Shown: positions 44,198-53,456, counted from the stretch's first letter. The stretch: 64,000 bases of DNA from Nitrospiraceae bacterium (GCA_020632595.1 JACKFF010000013.1:40146-104145), one strand, 5' to 3'. The notes: generated from the sequence alone by a model not told the origin. Translations and numbers: made by a program.

Positions 44198-45433
44198 GTG
44201 CGAAAAACGATCGTGATTCACGTCGATGGATTGACAGGACAGTCGTATCAGGAATTAGGAGGCCAAACCGTCTTAGAATCGGCTCGGACACCGCACCTGG
44301 ATGCATTGGCGGAGCATGGCGAACTGGGGCGCTTAGGGGTTCCCCGGGAAACCCGTCCCTTTTGCGGAGAAATGGCCCTGCTGGCTTTATTGGGATACGA
44401 CCCACACAAATGGTATACCGGTCCTGGTGCCTTTGAGGCAGGGGGATTAGAGGTTGTTCTGGATGCCCATGATGTGGCCTATCTTTGTCATTTGGTGACT
44501 CTCCGGGGTCAGGATGGATGGGGGGATGAAAAAAAATTTGGTCCTCATCTATTCATGGCCGATCCCTATGGCGGAGGAATCGGGACTGAAGAGGCTCGAG
44601 AACTTATTGATGCCGTTAACGAACAATTGATTTCTGAAAATATTCAATTTTACATGGGCAGCCATCATCGGCATCTTATGGTCTGGGTGGGTGCGAGCGG
44701 GAAAGTGGTCTGTCGCAACCCCTACGAGGCCTTAGGGCAGTCAATCGAAGCGTATCTGCCGACCGGCGATGGATCGCAAATCTTACGTGAACTTATGGCG
44801 GCGTCCAGGGTGATCCTCTGCCATCATCCTGTGAATCAAGAGCGCCTGAGTGTCGGGTTGAAACCGGCCAATTGTTTATGGTTGTGGGGGTCGGGAAAGC
44901 CTGTGGAATTACCTCATTTACATGAGCGGTGGCCAGTCAACGGTCTGGTGATTTCGTCCGATGGGCCGTATATCGGTGTTGGAATGGCTGCTGGACTCCA
45001 GACGGTCAAGGCCGAACATGTGGAAGGGGGAGATATCGCATGGTTGCAGGCCGCAGCTGATCAGGCTTCGACGGCGTTGGACAGGCATGACCTGGTTTGT
45101 CTGCACATTCCCTTTTACGAGTGGGGCTTGAAGGATGGCCAAGCGGTGCCACCCTCACAATTAGTGGAATATCTTGGGCAAGTGGACGAGCAGGTCTTTG
45201 GAGCCATCCATCAGTCTGTCGGCAGCACCGACTCCATACGCATCGTCGTCCTGGTGACTCCATGTCCGAATTGGCAGAAGAATGGCGGGTCTTCCATATC
45301 GCCTTATCTGGTGTTTGAGGGGCCAGGGGAAAAATCCGAAAATCATGCGGGACCAATGAATGAACGTGAGGTAGCCAACCGTCCACTCCGTGATGCTACC
45401 AAGCTGTTTGAGCGATTTATGGTCACTCACTAA
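44198..45433 (+). CDS. Phosphoglycerate-mutase-like protein, proposed homoserine kinase substitute
   Basis: A 411-residue member of the cofactor-independent phosphoglycerate mutase (ApgM, alkaline phosphatase superfamily) group. A subfamily lying beside threonine genes has been proposed to replace homoserine kinase, and this gene sits between thrC and lysC. The fold is clear from IVIHVDGLTG, TPHLDALAEHGELG and ALLALLGYDPHKWYTGPGAFE. However, the catalytic positions differ. The usual GSD-x-AN segment reads CGEMAL (G57, E58), so the nucleophilic Ser is missing. The metal-binding HxxxxDEAGH reads HIPFYEWGLKDG, and the later GDHSTP-type motif reads TPCPNWQ. It may therefore be inactive as a mutase and have a different chemistry or a structural role. 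Confidence 0.75.
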   Translation: MRKTIVIHVDGLTGQSYQELGGQTVLESARTPHLDALAEHGELGRLGVPRETRPFCGEMALLALLGYDPHKWYTGPGAFEAGGLEVVLDAHDVAYLCHLVTLRGQDGWGDEKKFGPHLFMADPYGGGIGTEEARELIDAVNEQLISENIQFYMGSHHRHLMVWVGASGKVVCRNPYEALGQSIEAYLPTGDGSQILRELMAASRVILCHHPVNQERLSVGLKPANCLWLWGSGKPVELPHLHERWPVNGLVISSDGPYIGVGMAAGLQTVKAEHVEGGDIAWLQAAADQASTALDRHDLVCLHIPFYEWGLKDGQAVPPSQLVEYLGQVDEQVFGAIHQSVGSTDSIRIVVLVTPCPNWQKNGGSSISPYLVFEGPGEKSENHAGPMNEREVANRPLRDATKLFERFMVTH

Positions 45434-45438
45434 AGCCT

Positions 45439-46674
45439 ATGGCACTGTATATTCAGAAATTCGGCGGGACATCAGTGGGGAGCCTGGAACGGATCCAAAA
45501 CGTGGCTCGGCTTATTCAACACACTTACCGGGAGGGGCATCAACTGGTGGTCGTATTGTCCGCGATGAGCGGGGAAACGGATCGCCTCATGAAAATGGCC
45601 AAGACCTTGAGCATTGATCCGGATGATCGGGAGCTGGATGTGCTCCTTTCTTCTGGAGAACGGGTCACGATTGCCCTGATGGCGATGACCCTCAAAAGTC
45701 TTGGGATCAAGGCGCAATCCTTTACGGGACGCCAGGTTGGGATTGTGACCGATAGCACGCATACCAAAGCCCGAGTCTCCCGTGTTGATACGGACCGGGT
45801 GCTGGGAGCCTTGCGTGACGGGATTGTTCCCATCGTAGCCGGGTTTCAAGGTATCAACGCCGCATCCGATGTCACCACGTTAGGGCGCGGCGGCTCTGAT
45901 TTGACGGCAGTGGTCTTGGCGGCGGCGCTCAAGGCCGACACCTGCTTTATTTATACCGATGTAGATGGGGTGTACACGGCCGATCCCAATATTGTGCCAG
46001 GCGCGAGACGATTGGATAAAATCTCCTATGAAGAAATGTTAGAGTTAGCGAGTCTGGGGGCAAAGGTCCTACAATCCCGTTCGGTGGAGTTAGCGGCGAA
46101 ATATCAGGTCCCTGTGGAAGTGCGATCCAGTTTTCAAGATGGGCCTGGAACCTGCGTGGTCAAAGAGGATGTCGATATGGAACAAGTCTTAGTCTCTGGA
46201 GTCACGGGCGATCGGAATCAAGCCAAGGTCACGGTGGTCGGGGTTCCGGATCACCCTGGAATTGCGGCCACGTTGTTCTGCTCTATTGCCGACGCCGCCA
46301 TTAATGTGGATATGATTATTCAAAATGTGAGTCAGGATTCCCTGACCGATATTTCCTTTACCGTGCCGAGAGCCGACCTTCCTCGAGGCATGAGCCTCAT
46401 CAGAGACATTGCCAAATCAGTGGAAGCGCGGACGGTGGAGGTGAACGAATCCATTGCCAAAGTTTCGTTGGTGGGAGTAGGCATGCGTTCGCATTCCGGG
46501 GTCGCAGCCAGAATGTTTCAGACCCTCTCACGTGAGGGCATTAATATCATGATGATCAGTACCTCGGAGATAAAAATCTCTTGTGTGGTGGAAGAAAAAT
46601 ATATGGAGTTGGCGGTTCGGGCCTTGCACCAGGAGTTTGAATTAGAAGTTCCTCCGGGGAGCAGAAAGGCCTAG
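45439..46674 (+). CDS. lysC: Aspartate kinase
   Basis: Phosphorylates aspartate, the entry to lysine, threonine and methionine. KFGGTSVGSLERI is the substrate-binding start; FQGINAASDVTTLGRGGSDLTAV and YTDVDGVYTADPNIVPGA are catalytic-domain motifs. Two C-terminal ACT domains (VVGVPDHPGIAATLF and VGVGMRSHSGVAARMF) suggest feedback inhibition. 411 residues, typical of the monofunctional class. It starts six bases after the mutase-like gene's stop, so expression is coupled. Confidence 0.97.
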   Translation: MALYIQKFGGTSVGSLERIQNVARLIQHTYREGHQLVVVLSAMSGETDRLMKMAKTLSIDPDDRELDVLLSSGERVTIALMAMTLKSLGIKAQSFTGRQVGIVTDSTHTKARVSRVDTDRVLGALRDGIVPIVAGFQGINAASDVTTLGRGGSDLTAVVLAAALKADTCFIYTDVDGVYTADPNIVPGARRLDKISYEEMLELASLGAKVLQSRSVELAAKYQVPVEVRSSFQDGPGTCVVKEDVDMEQVLVSGVTGDRNQAKVTVVGVPDHPGIAATLFCSIADAAINVDMIIQNVSQDSLTDISFTVPRADLPRGMSLIRDIAKSVEARTVEVNESIAKVSLVGVGMRSHSGVAARMFQTLSREGINIMMISTSEIKISCVVEEKYMELAVRALHQEFELEVPPGSRKA

Positions 46675-46715
46675 CGTGGGGATGTGTGTCGACACCAATG
46701 GGACGAAGGCGTGAT

Positions 46716-48296
46716 ATGAATTCCAAATTTCCGGTCATCGAAATCTACGATACGACCCTCCGGGATGGAGCTCAGGCCGAAGATGTCAGCTTTTCGGTGG
46801 AGGATAAGGTTCGCATCGCCCTTAAATTAGATGAGCTGGGGGTCCATTTCATAGAAGGAGGGTGGCCCGGAGCCAACCCGAAGGACATTGAGTTTTTCCA
46901 AATCATGAAATCGACTCCCTTGCAGCACGCCAAAATTGTGGCATTTGGTTCGACGCGAAAAGCCAAAAATACGGCCAAGGCCGATCCGACGCTGGAAGCC
47001 CTCTTATCCGCTGAAACGGATATTGTGACCATCTTTGGGAAAAGTTGGACTCTCCATGTGACGGAAGCCTTGGAAACGACGTTGGCCATCAATTTAGAAC
47101 TGATTGCCGATTCCATCTCCTATCTCCGGTCGAGGGGACGGCAGGTTTTTTACGATGCCGAACATTTTTTCGATGGTTATAAAACGGATCCCGCCTACGC
47201 CATGAAAACCATTCAAGTTGCGGCAGAAGCGGGGGCGGAGCGGATCGTGTTGTGTGATACCAATGGGGGAACGATGCCATGGGATATCGGGGAGATCTTT
47301 GCCGAAATCCGCAGGAACTGTTCTGTGCCGTTAGGCATCCATGCACACAATGATGCGGAGGTAGGAGTCGCCAATTCATTGATTGCCGTGCAAGCGGGAG
47401 CGATCCAGGTCCAGGGAACGATCAATGGCATCGGAGAGCGGTGCGGGAATGCCAACCTGTGTTCCGTGATGGCCAATTTGGAATTAAAAATGGAGGCAAC
47501 AGCGCTGGGGGATGGACGTTTGGCGCACCTTCGTACGATTTCTCATTATGTGGCCGAAATGGCCAATCTGACTCCCAATAAACGGCAGCCTTATGTGGGA
47601 GATACGGCGTTTGCGCATAAAGGGGGAGTGCATATTCATGCGGTGCAAAAAAACCCGCTCACTTATGAACATGTGAATCCCGATATCGTCGGCAATCATC
47701 GCCGCGTCTTAATTTCCGATAGCAGCGGACGAAGTGCCGTGTTTGGAAAGATGGAAACCTTCGGACTGGATCTTCCTCAGGATAATCCCAAGGTCCTCGA
47801 ATTACTGGATTCTCTCAAAACGTTGGAATATGAGGGCTACCAATTCGAAGGCGCAGAAGGGTCTTTTGAATTATTAGTGCGGAAAGCCATGGGGACCTAT
47901 ACCCCATCCTTCGAATTCCTGGGGTGCCGGATCATTGTGGAAAAACGGAAAACGAATGAAGACGCTATTTGCGAAGCCACGATTATGGTCAAAGTCGGGG
48001 AAGTGATTGAACACACCGCGGCCGTCGGTAATGGGCCGGTGAATGCGCTCGATCATGCCCTTCGGAAAGCGCTGGAGCATTTCTATCCGCAGTTAAAGGA
48101 AGTTAAACTTCTAGATTATAAGGTCCGTGTGTTGACGGGGCGACATGGAACGGGTTCTCGTGTGCGAGTCCTGATTGAGTCGGGAGATCACAAGGAAAAA
48201 TGGGGTACGGTCGGGGTATCGGAGAACATCATTGAAGCCAGTTGGCAGGCCCTGGCCGACAGTATTGAGTATAAGCTCATGAAGGAGAAGCCATAA
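46716..48296 (+). CDS. cimA: (R)-citramalate synthase
   Basis: Condenses pyruvate with acetyl-CoA to citramalate, giving 2-oxobutyrate for isoleucine without threonine deaminase. The HMGL-like barrel begins with EIYDTTLRDGAQAEDVSF, and LCDTNGGTMPWD and LGIHAHNDAEVGVANS hold the metal-binding His and Asp. The C-terminal LeuA-dimer regulatory domain (from about residue 400) includes the YKVRVL-TGRHGTGSRVRVLIES region. 526 residues, matching CimA rather than LeuA. The ATG beginning MNSKFPVIEIYD is preferred to a GTG ten codons earlier. Confidence 0.94.
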   Translation: MNSKFPVIEIYDTTLRDGAQAEDVSFSVEDKVRIALKLDELGVHFIEGGWPGANPKDIEFFQIMKSTPLQHAKIVAFGSTRKAKNTAKADPTLEALLSAETDIVTIFGKSWTLHVTEALETTLAINLELIADSISYLRSRGRQVFYDAEHFFDGYKTDPAYAMKTIQVAAEAGAERIVLCDTNGGTMPWDIGEIFAEIRRNCSVPLGIHAHNDAEVGVANSLIAVQAGAIQVQGTINGIGERCGNANLCSVMANLELKMEATALGDGRLAHLRTISHYVAEMANLTPNKRQPYVGDTAFAHKGGVHIHAVQKNPLTYEHVNPDIVGNHRRVLISDSSGRSAVFGKMETFGLDLPQDNPKVLELLDSLKTLEYEGYQFEGAEGSFELLVRKAMGTYTPSFEFLGCRIIVEKRKTNEDAICEATIMVKVGEVIEHTAAVGNGPVNALDHALRKALEHFYPQLKEVKLLDYKVRVLTGRHGTGSRVRVLIESGDHKEKWGTVGVSENIIEASWQALADSIEYKLMKEKP

Positions 48297-48358
48297 AAGT
48301 GCTAGCGGTCTCTCCGAGTATAGGCTGACAAAGGGGAATCTTCTGCAGAGCCCGGTTC

Positions 48359-48387
48359 TTGACATCATCTCCGTTGCCCGTTACGTT
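48359..48387 (+). promoter_or_regulatory. Promoter of the HU/IHF gene
   Basis: Consensus TTGACA with TACGTT 17 bases downstream, in the 174-base gap between cimA and the HU/IHF gene. Confidence 0.5.
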
Positions 48388-48470
48388 GCTGCCAGCAACA
48401 ACGGTCGGAGGCGTGAATTCACAATCCGTATGTACGGTCTTGGAGACCACTGGTGAGGGGGTTTTGATTT

Positions 48471-48746
48471 ATGCGCAAGGCTGACATTGCCGAAATCATC
48501 ACAGAGACTGCTGCTATCCAAAAAACCGACTCAATGGAAATGGTGGAGCACGTCTTGGATTTGATCAAGTCGATGCTTCAACAGGGGGAAGTCGTCAAAA
48601 TTGCGGGGTTTGGAAACTTTGTTGTCCGGAACAAGGGGGAGCGGAAGGGCAGGAACCCAAGAACCGGAGAAGAAATTGCCATTACGCCCAGACGCGTGGT
48701 GACCTTCCGACCGAGCCAACTCTTTAAGAAATATGTCAATTCTTGA
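48471..48746 (+). CDS. HU/IHF family DNA-binding protein, IHF-alpha-like
   Basis: A 91-residue nucleoid protein. MRKADIAEIITETA and GFGNFVVRNKGERKGRNPRTGEEIAITPRRVVTF (the DNA-intercalating arm with its Arg-Asn-Pro) are characteristic, and the end FRPSQLFKKYVN fits the family. The sequence looks closer to IHF alpha than to HU. It is followed by a MerR-type regulator, the same order as ihfA-merR in many bacteria. Confidence 0.93.
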   Translation: MRKADIAEIITETAAIQKTDSMEMVEHVLDLIKSMLQQGEVVKIAGFGNFVVRNKGERKGRNPRTGEEIAITPRRVVTFRPSQLFKKYVNS

Positions 48747-48813
48747 TTGGCGAAAATCTCGCATTCGGTCTCGTTCACTCTCTTGCTAGACACACCGTGG
48801 GGTGATTGCAGGT

Positions 48814-49164
48814 ATGGGGGTTGGCACCAAATACGAGGATAAGGCCTTTTATAAAATAGGGGAAGTCGCCGATTTGACGAATCTTCCCGCGTATGTCCTG
48901 CGGTTTTGGGAGTCGGAATTCATTTTTCTTAAACCTAAGAAAAGTCAGGGCAAACACCGGGTCTATTCGAAAGCCGACATTGAAACGGTCTTTGAAATAA
49001 AACGCATGCTCTATGATGAAGGGTATACGATTGCGGGCCTGAAGCGATATTGGTATCGCAAAAAACGGTCGGAAAAAGCCGTCCAAGTCCCAAAAGACCG
49101 AGTGGAAAAAGCAAAGGTGGAACTGCAAGGTATTCTGAAAATTTTGGGGCGAACGACGGTGTAG
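48814..49164 (+). CDS. MerR family transcriptional regulator
   Basis: A 116-residue protein with an N-terminal winged-helix MerR domain: FYKIGEVADLTNLPAYVLRFWESEF, then KPKKSQGKHRVYSKADIE as the wing. The C-terminal helix is basic, and there are no metal-binding cysteines, so this is the small IHF-adjacent class rather than a metal sensor. ATG 48814 is preferred to a GTG four codons earlier. Target genes unknown. Confidence 0.9.
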   Translation: MGVGTKYEDKAFYKIGEVADLTNLPAYVLRFWESEFIFLKPKKSQGKHRVYSKADIETVFEIKRMLYDEGYTIAGLKRYWYRKKRSEKAVQVPKDRVEKAKVELQGILKILGRTTV

Positions 49165-49213
49165 GTTTTCGACCAATGACGACGAATGAGAATACGACAG
49201 ATCAGATTAATGT

Positions 49214-49290
<77 letters not shown>

Positions 49291-49379
49291 TGTTTTCTTT
49301 TCAGCAGAAAGGGTTTTGTCGCCTCCTCGGTCAGTTCAAAGAGGAGAGTTGATTGGGTAGTAGGTAGTACGAAGGCTCG

Positions 49380-49634
49380 CTAGGCTTGTAAGTCCTCTTC
49401 TTCAGCCAGCTCCTCACCCTCGGGCATTCCATACGCCACATACTTCGCATAGGAGAGATAAATCTGGCTGCTGTCTCTCATGGCCTTTGAGCCAGCCTTC
49501 ATTCTATGGAATCGGTTTTTGGATTCCGGATCGGTCTGTGTTTCGAGCTGGCGAACATGCTCTTGTAATAACATGGAATAGCGCTGCATGGCCTGCTCTA
49601 TTTCCAAATAGGCTTGCAGAATGTCTTCTTGCAT
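49380..49634 (-). CDS. Small helical protein of unknown function
   Basis: An 84-residue acidic protein, mostly helical: EDILQAYLEIEQAMQRYS, then KNRFHRMKAGSKAMRDSSQIYLSYAKYVAYG and an acidic end (EGEELAEEEDLQA). No signal peptide or membrane segment. GGAGG lies just upstream of the ATG on the minus strand (AAGGAGGAACATTC region), supporting it as a real gene. I do not recognise the family. Confidence 0.65.
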   Translation of the reverse strand: MQEDILQAYLEIEQAMQRYSMLLQEHVRQLETQTDPESKNRFHRMKAGSKAMRDSSQIYLSYAKYVAYGMPEGEELAEEEDLQA

Positions 49635-49872
49635 GAATGTTCCTCCTTCAAAATGTCCTCCACCTTACAAAAGGTTGTTCCCGTGGTCAACTTACCGTGA
49701 CCGTCGGTGTGGAGTGTAGCCTGACGATCAGGGGATCTCGGGGAGAACCTCCCGTGATGAAGAGTCGTTTGACCGATTTTTTAGATATTCAGTAAAATGG
49801 TGGCCGCCTAGGAGGGTCCACAACGTGTGTTCCGACATGATGTTGAAATCTGTAGCGTAGTCCGCGCAATCC

Positions 49873-50631
49873 ATGAGTCTCCACCCGCCGCGCCATTGGA
49901 TTTCCGTTGTTATTCCTATTAAAGATGAGCGGGAGAACATCCCGCTATTAGCGAGCCAATTGCTCAAGTTTTTTGAGTCAAGGCCTGAAAGTGGCTCCGC
50001 GGCATTTGAACTGGTCTTTGTGGACGATGGAAGTTTGGACGGGAGTGGGCCCTTGCTGGATGAGTTATCCAAACAGTTTCCTGCAATACGGGTGATTCAT
50101 TTAGACCGGAATCACGGGCAAACGGCGGCATTCGATGCGGGCTTTCGGGAGGCGAGAGGAGAACTCGTTGCCACCATGGACGGTGATCTGCAGTATGATC
50201 CGAATGACTTTGCCAAACTCCTTCCCTTTGTGGAACGGTATGATTTAGTGTGTGGGCGACGGCAAGCCAGACATGACAATCTGGTCCGTCGATGGTCGTC
50301 AAAAATTGCCAACCAGGTTCGTAATTGGGCTGTGCATGACGGCATTTCAGATACCGGCTGTTCCTTGAAGGTCTTTAAGCAGGCTGTGGTCAAACGACTT
50401 CCTCCATTTAAAAACATGCACCGGTTTTTTCCGGCGCTGGCCCAAATGTATGGGTTTACGGTGACTGAAATCCCCGTTCAGCATTTTCCAAGAGCCCATG
50501 GGACATCCAAATACGGAATTGGCAACAGGCTTTTTGCCGGTCTGTATGATCTTTTCGCTGTCAGATGGATGCAAAAACGCTGTTTGAACTACACCCTGAA
50601 GGGTAGCCATCCCGAGAAATCCGAACCGTAG
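49873..50631 (+). CDS. Family 2 glycosyltransferase (dolichol-phosphate mannosyltransferase-like)
   Basis: A 252-residue GT-A transferase, which in this family moves a sugar onto a lipid phosphate carrier. VVIPIKDERENIPLL is the nucleotide-binding start, FVDDGSLDGS follows, and the metal-binding D-x-D is in ATMDGDLQYDP. ISDTGCSLKVFKQAV and RAHGTSKYGIGNRL are typical of the DPM1/ArnC-like group. It lacks the C-terminal membrane helices of ArnC. The next two genes encode a small membrane protein and a GT39 transferase, so the three probably decorate an envelope lipid. Confidence 0.88.
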   Translation: MSLHPPRHWISVVIPIKDERENIPLLASQLLKFFESRPESGSAAFELVFVDDGSLDGSGPLLDELSKQFPAIRVIHLDRNHGQTAAFDAGFREARGELVATMDGDLQYDPNDFAKLLPFVERYDLVCGRRQARHDNLVRRWSSKIANQVRNWAVHDGISDTGCSLKVFKQAVVKRLPPFKNMHRFFPALAQMYGFTVTEIPVQHFPRAHGTSKYGIGNRLFAGLYDLFAVRWMQKRCLNYTLKGSHPEKSEP

Positions 50632-50744
50632 CATTCTTGAAGTGACCACCTGCAGGAAACGATTGACGTGCCACAAACCTTTATGCACCGGAAGGGATCT
50701 GAATTGATGGACCCCTTTGGGCGATTGATTCCCTGTTACTGACA

Positions 50745-51059
50745 ATGTTCGAATCCTTCACGCAGTCTTTTCTGGCCATGTCGTTTGAGGAACTCCTCTG
50801 GATCGGCTTTGGTTTTTTGGGGCAAGGTATTTTTTTCTCACGATGGTTGGTGCAATGGGTGGTGTCGGAACGCAACGAGGAAAGCCAAATTCCCATGTCG
50901 TTCTGGTACATGAGCCTGGTTGGGAGTGTGATTGTGCTGACCTATGCCATCCACATCGCCGATCTGGTATTCATGGCAGGCCAAAGCGTTGGAACCGTGG
51001 TGTATGTCCGCAATATCATGCTGCTCCATCAGGCCAATAAGCGAGTCATGAGTGGATAG
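50745..51059 (+). CDS. LAB_N (lipid-A-disaccharide synthase N-terminal) domain membrane protein
   Basis: A 104-residue protein with three predicted membrane helices. IGFGFLGQGIFFSRWLVQWVVSE and PMSFWYMSLVGSVIVLTYAIHIAD are the characteristic LAB_N motifs (Q, R-W, Q-W, S-E and P-x-x-F-W). Stand-alone copies of this domain often lie next to polyprenyl-sugar transferases. Its end overlaps the start of the following GT39 gene by eight bases, so the two are translationally coupled. The role is inferred to be in lipid-linked sugar transfer or flipping. Confidence 0.85.
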   Translation: MFESFTQSFLAMSFEELLWIGFGFLGQGIFFSRWLVQWVVSERNEESQIPMSFWYMSLVGSVIVLTYAIHIADLVFMAGQSVGTVVYVRNIMLLHQANKRVMSG

Positions 51060-52791
51060 CCCTCGCCCTCAAGCACTCTCTCCGTCCTTTCTCCGCTCTT
51101 CAATAACACAATCTCCTCTTTTTCAGGTGGTGTGTGTGCTGCTCCTGGCTGCCTGGCTATTGGGCATAGATGGTGGATGGTTCTTTGGCCCGGATCTGGG
51201 CGCGCTGGGGCTGACGGATCGTGATGAGGGGAGTAATGCCGAAGCGGCCCGGGAAATGCTGGAGACCGGTGACTGGATTTCCCCCACTCTCAACTATGAA
51301 CCGCGCTATGCCAAGCCGGCTTTTGTGTATTGGCTCATCAGCGGGTCCTATTCCCTGTTTGGCATCAATGAATTCGCCGCGCGGTTGCCTTCGGCTTTGT
51401 CCGGTCTCTGCCTGCTGTTGCTCCAATACGTGTTTGTACGAAAGTGGGCTGGTCCTACGGTGGCCCTTTTCGCTTCCTGCATATTGCTCCTGAATTTGGA
51501 GTTTTTGGGCATCAACCGGATGGTGCTGACCGATCCTGAACTGGTCGTGTTCACCACATTGGCCGGATATAGTTTTTGGCACGCACTTCACCAGGAACAG
51601 ACCAGGCGATGGCTTTTCGCCGTCTTTTATCTGGCCATGGGGTGTGGCATGTTGGTCAAGGGGCCCGTGGGCCTCATCATTCCGCTGGTGGGTGTAATCC
51701 CCTATCTCACCCTCACGCGCCAATGGGGAACCTTCTGGCGACGGGGCTTTCCCCTTCTCGGAATCCTTTTGGTCGCCGCTGTCGCGGCTCCCTGGTATGT
51801 GATGATGTTTCAAATACACGGGGAAGCCTATTGGGCCGCAGCGCAGGCCAATACCACCGGCCGGTTCATGAATCCCATGGAAGGCCATGGTGGGACGCTC
51901 TTGTTTTATGTGCCGGTGTTATTGGTTGGATTTTTCCCATGGAGCGCCTTTCTCCCTTTCGTGGTGTATCAGACGTTCAAGGGCTGGAAAGCGTTCTGGC
52001 AGGGACAGGGTCCTATCACGCAAGAGCAACATTTGGAGTGTTTCCTGAGCCTCTGGGTGGTGGGATTGTTGCTGTTCTTTACCTTCTCGGCCACGCGTCT
52101 GCCTCATTACATTTATCCTCTGTTTCCGGCCGCAGCCTTGCTGGTCGCCCAGTGGTGGAAGCGTTTCTTGACAGAAGAAAGTCCAGGTGGACTGACCGCA
52201 TCCACTCGTGTCCTCATTGGGGTGGGATACCTCCTGGGCATTGCGATGATGTTTGTGCCGGCGGTCTTTCAGTTGTTCATGAAGCAAATTGCCAAAGAAT
52301 TTCCGGCTGCGATCCAGGTGGATCTGGCGTGGCTCCCCTCGCTGGTCGGGCTCGTCATGGTCCTAGGAACCATGCTCATGCGTCAGTGTATGCGATCTGA
52401 CACCAAACGCCATCTGGCCTTTGGGGTAGGGTGCGGGATGATGCTGATCTTTACCCTATTAATCGCGCGAGGAGGACTCTCGATTTACCAACAGTATTTC
52501 ATTGGACCACCGCAGGAATTAGCCGTCATCGCCGGTTATAACTTAGGCCCGGATGACCGATTGATTCAATTTGGCCGGAAGCGCCCATCCCTCAGTTTTT
52601 ATGCCAAACGCAAAGTGTACTTTCTCGGGGTGAATGACGAAGAGCTTTCCCAACACCTCGCGGCTCCCGGCCGAAAAATGGCCATTATCCAAACTCAGCT
52701 TCGAGGACAACTTCCCGAAGCCATGGCCCATTGGATCGTCGTTCTGGACCACGGCGGTTTTTCTCTCCTCACCAGCGAACCGCTGTTGTAA
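51052..52791 (+). CDS. GT39 family membrane glycosyltransferase (ArnT/PMT-like)
   Basis: A 579-residue polytopic protein with about 12 membrane helices. The first periplasmic loop has TDRDEGSNAEAAREML, matching the catalytic acidic pair of ArnT-like enzymes (D-E-x-x-Y-A). ETGDWISPTLNYEPRYAKPAFVYWL is the following substrate-loop motif. Such enzymes take a sugar from undecaprenyl phosphate and attach it to lipid A or other periplasmic acceptors. The GTG start overlaps the LAB_N gene. The GT2 upstream would supply the lipid-linked sugar. Acceptor unknown. Confidence 0.88.
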   Translation: MDSPRPQALSPSFLRSSITQSPLFQVVCVLLLAAWLLGIDGGWFFGPDLGALGLTDRDEGSNAEAAREMLETGDWISPTLNYEPRYAKPAFVYWLISGSYSLFGINEFAARLPSALSGLCLLLLQYVFVRKWAGPTVALFASCILLLNLEFLGINRMVLTDPELVVFTTLAGYSFWHALHQEQTRRWLFAVFYLAMGCGMLVKGPVGLIIPLVGVIPYLTLTRQWGTFWRRGFPLLGILLVAAVAAPWYVMMFQIHGEAYWAAAQANTTGRFMNPMEGHGGTLLFYVPVLLVGFFPWSAFLPFVVYQTFKGWKAFWQGQGPITQEQHLECFLSLWVVGLLLFFTFSATRLPHYIYPLFPAAALLVAQWWKRFLTEESPGGLTASTRVLIGVGYLLGIAMMFVPAVFQLFMKQIAKEFPAAIQVDLAWLPSLVGLVMVLGTMLMRQCMRSDTKRHLAFGVGCGMMLIFTLLIARGGLSIYQQYFIGPPQELAVIAGYNLGPDDRLIQFGRKRPSLSFYAKRKVYFLGVNDEELSQHLAAPGRKMAIIQTQLRGQLPEAMAHWIVVLDHGGFSLLTSEPLL

Positions 52792-52827
52792 TCGACAGGG
52801 TCTTGTGTTGGAAATAACGAGATCGTT

Positions 52828-52856
52828 TCACTCTCCCGATTTTTTGGGGAGAGTGA
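52828..52856. terminator. Perfect 10-bp hairpin between convergent genes
   Basis: TCACTCTCCC and GGGAGAGTGA pair perfectly around a T-rich 9-base loop. It lies between the GT39 gene and the minus-strand gene at 52917. There is no following T run on either strand, so it is a terminator candidate of low strength or an mRNA-end stabiliser. Confidence 0.45.
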
Positions 52857-52916
52857 GTCGAGGCAAATCATATTGAATGAGAAGGTGGAGTTTCAAAGAA
52901 AAAGGGCAAAGATTGA

Positions 52917-53456
52917 TTAGACATTGTCCGAGGTCATTTTCGCTTTCAACATCTCGGCAAGAAACAATTTGTTGTCTGCAGTGAGGTTTTTGACCGAATC
53001 TTCAAAATTTTTGGCCCGCTCCAGGTTTTCCTTATAAAATGCAATGTCGGACAATGTGCGCGTTGCATCTCGTGCCACACCCTGTAAGTCACCCATCAGG
53101 CTTGGCGTTAATTTCTTGGTGGAAAGGGATTTGACCACCTCAACCAACCGTTGGGCTTCCTGAATCCATTCCTCATAGTTATTTTCCATTTTGATATAGG
53201 AGTGGGCATCTCCAATAATCCACAGACGAATCAATTCGATTTCTTGAGACGTAATGTCTTCATTGTTATGAAGCTTCCTCATTAGTGAGGCCATCTCATC
53301 TTTGGTAGATTCTTGAATGCCTTCTCGTAGGTCATTATAGAGAGTCGTAAAGGTCTGGTTCAGTTGTTGAAGCGCGGTGATGGTCGTATTGTGGTTGATG
53401 GTGGGACATTGGGTCATCGCCTGTTGAACGCCCTGTTTGACTTTTTCTTGATACAT
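52917..53456 (-). CDS. Helical protein of unknown function
   Basis: A 179-residue protein predicted as almost all helix, with heptad-like stretches (ALQQLNQTFTTLYNDLREGI; KLTPSLMGDLQGVARDATRTL). It has no signal peptide, membrane segment or enzyme motif, and includes one Trp-rich segment (LIRLWIIGDAHSYIKMENNYEEW). AGGAGAAACTC precedes the ATG. The family is not recognised. It borders the decayed group II intron patch. Confidence 0.6.
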   Translation of the reverse strand: MYQEKVKQGVQQAMTQCPTINHNTTITALQQLNQTFTTLYNDLREGIQESTKDEMASLMRKLHNNEDITSQEIELIRLWIIGDAHSYIKMENNYEEWIQEAQRLVEVVKSLSTKKLTPSLMGDLQGVARDATRTLSDIAFYKENLERAKNFEDSVKNLTADNKLFLAEMLKAKMTSDNV

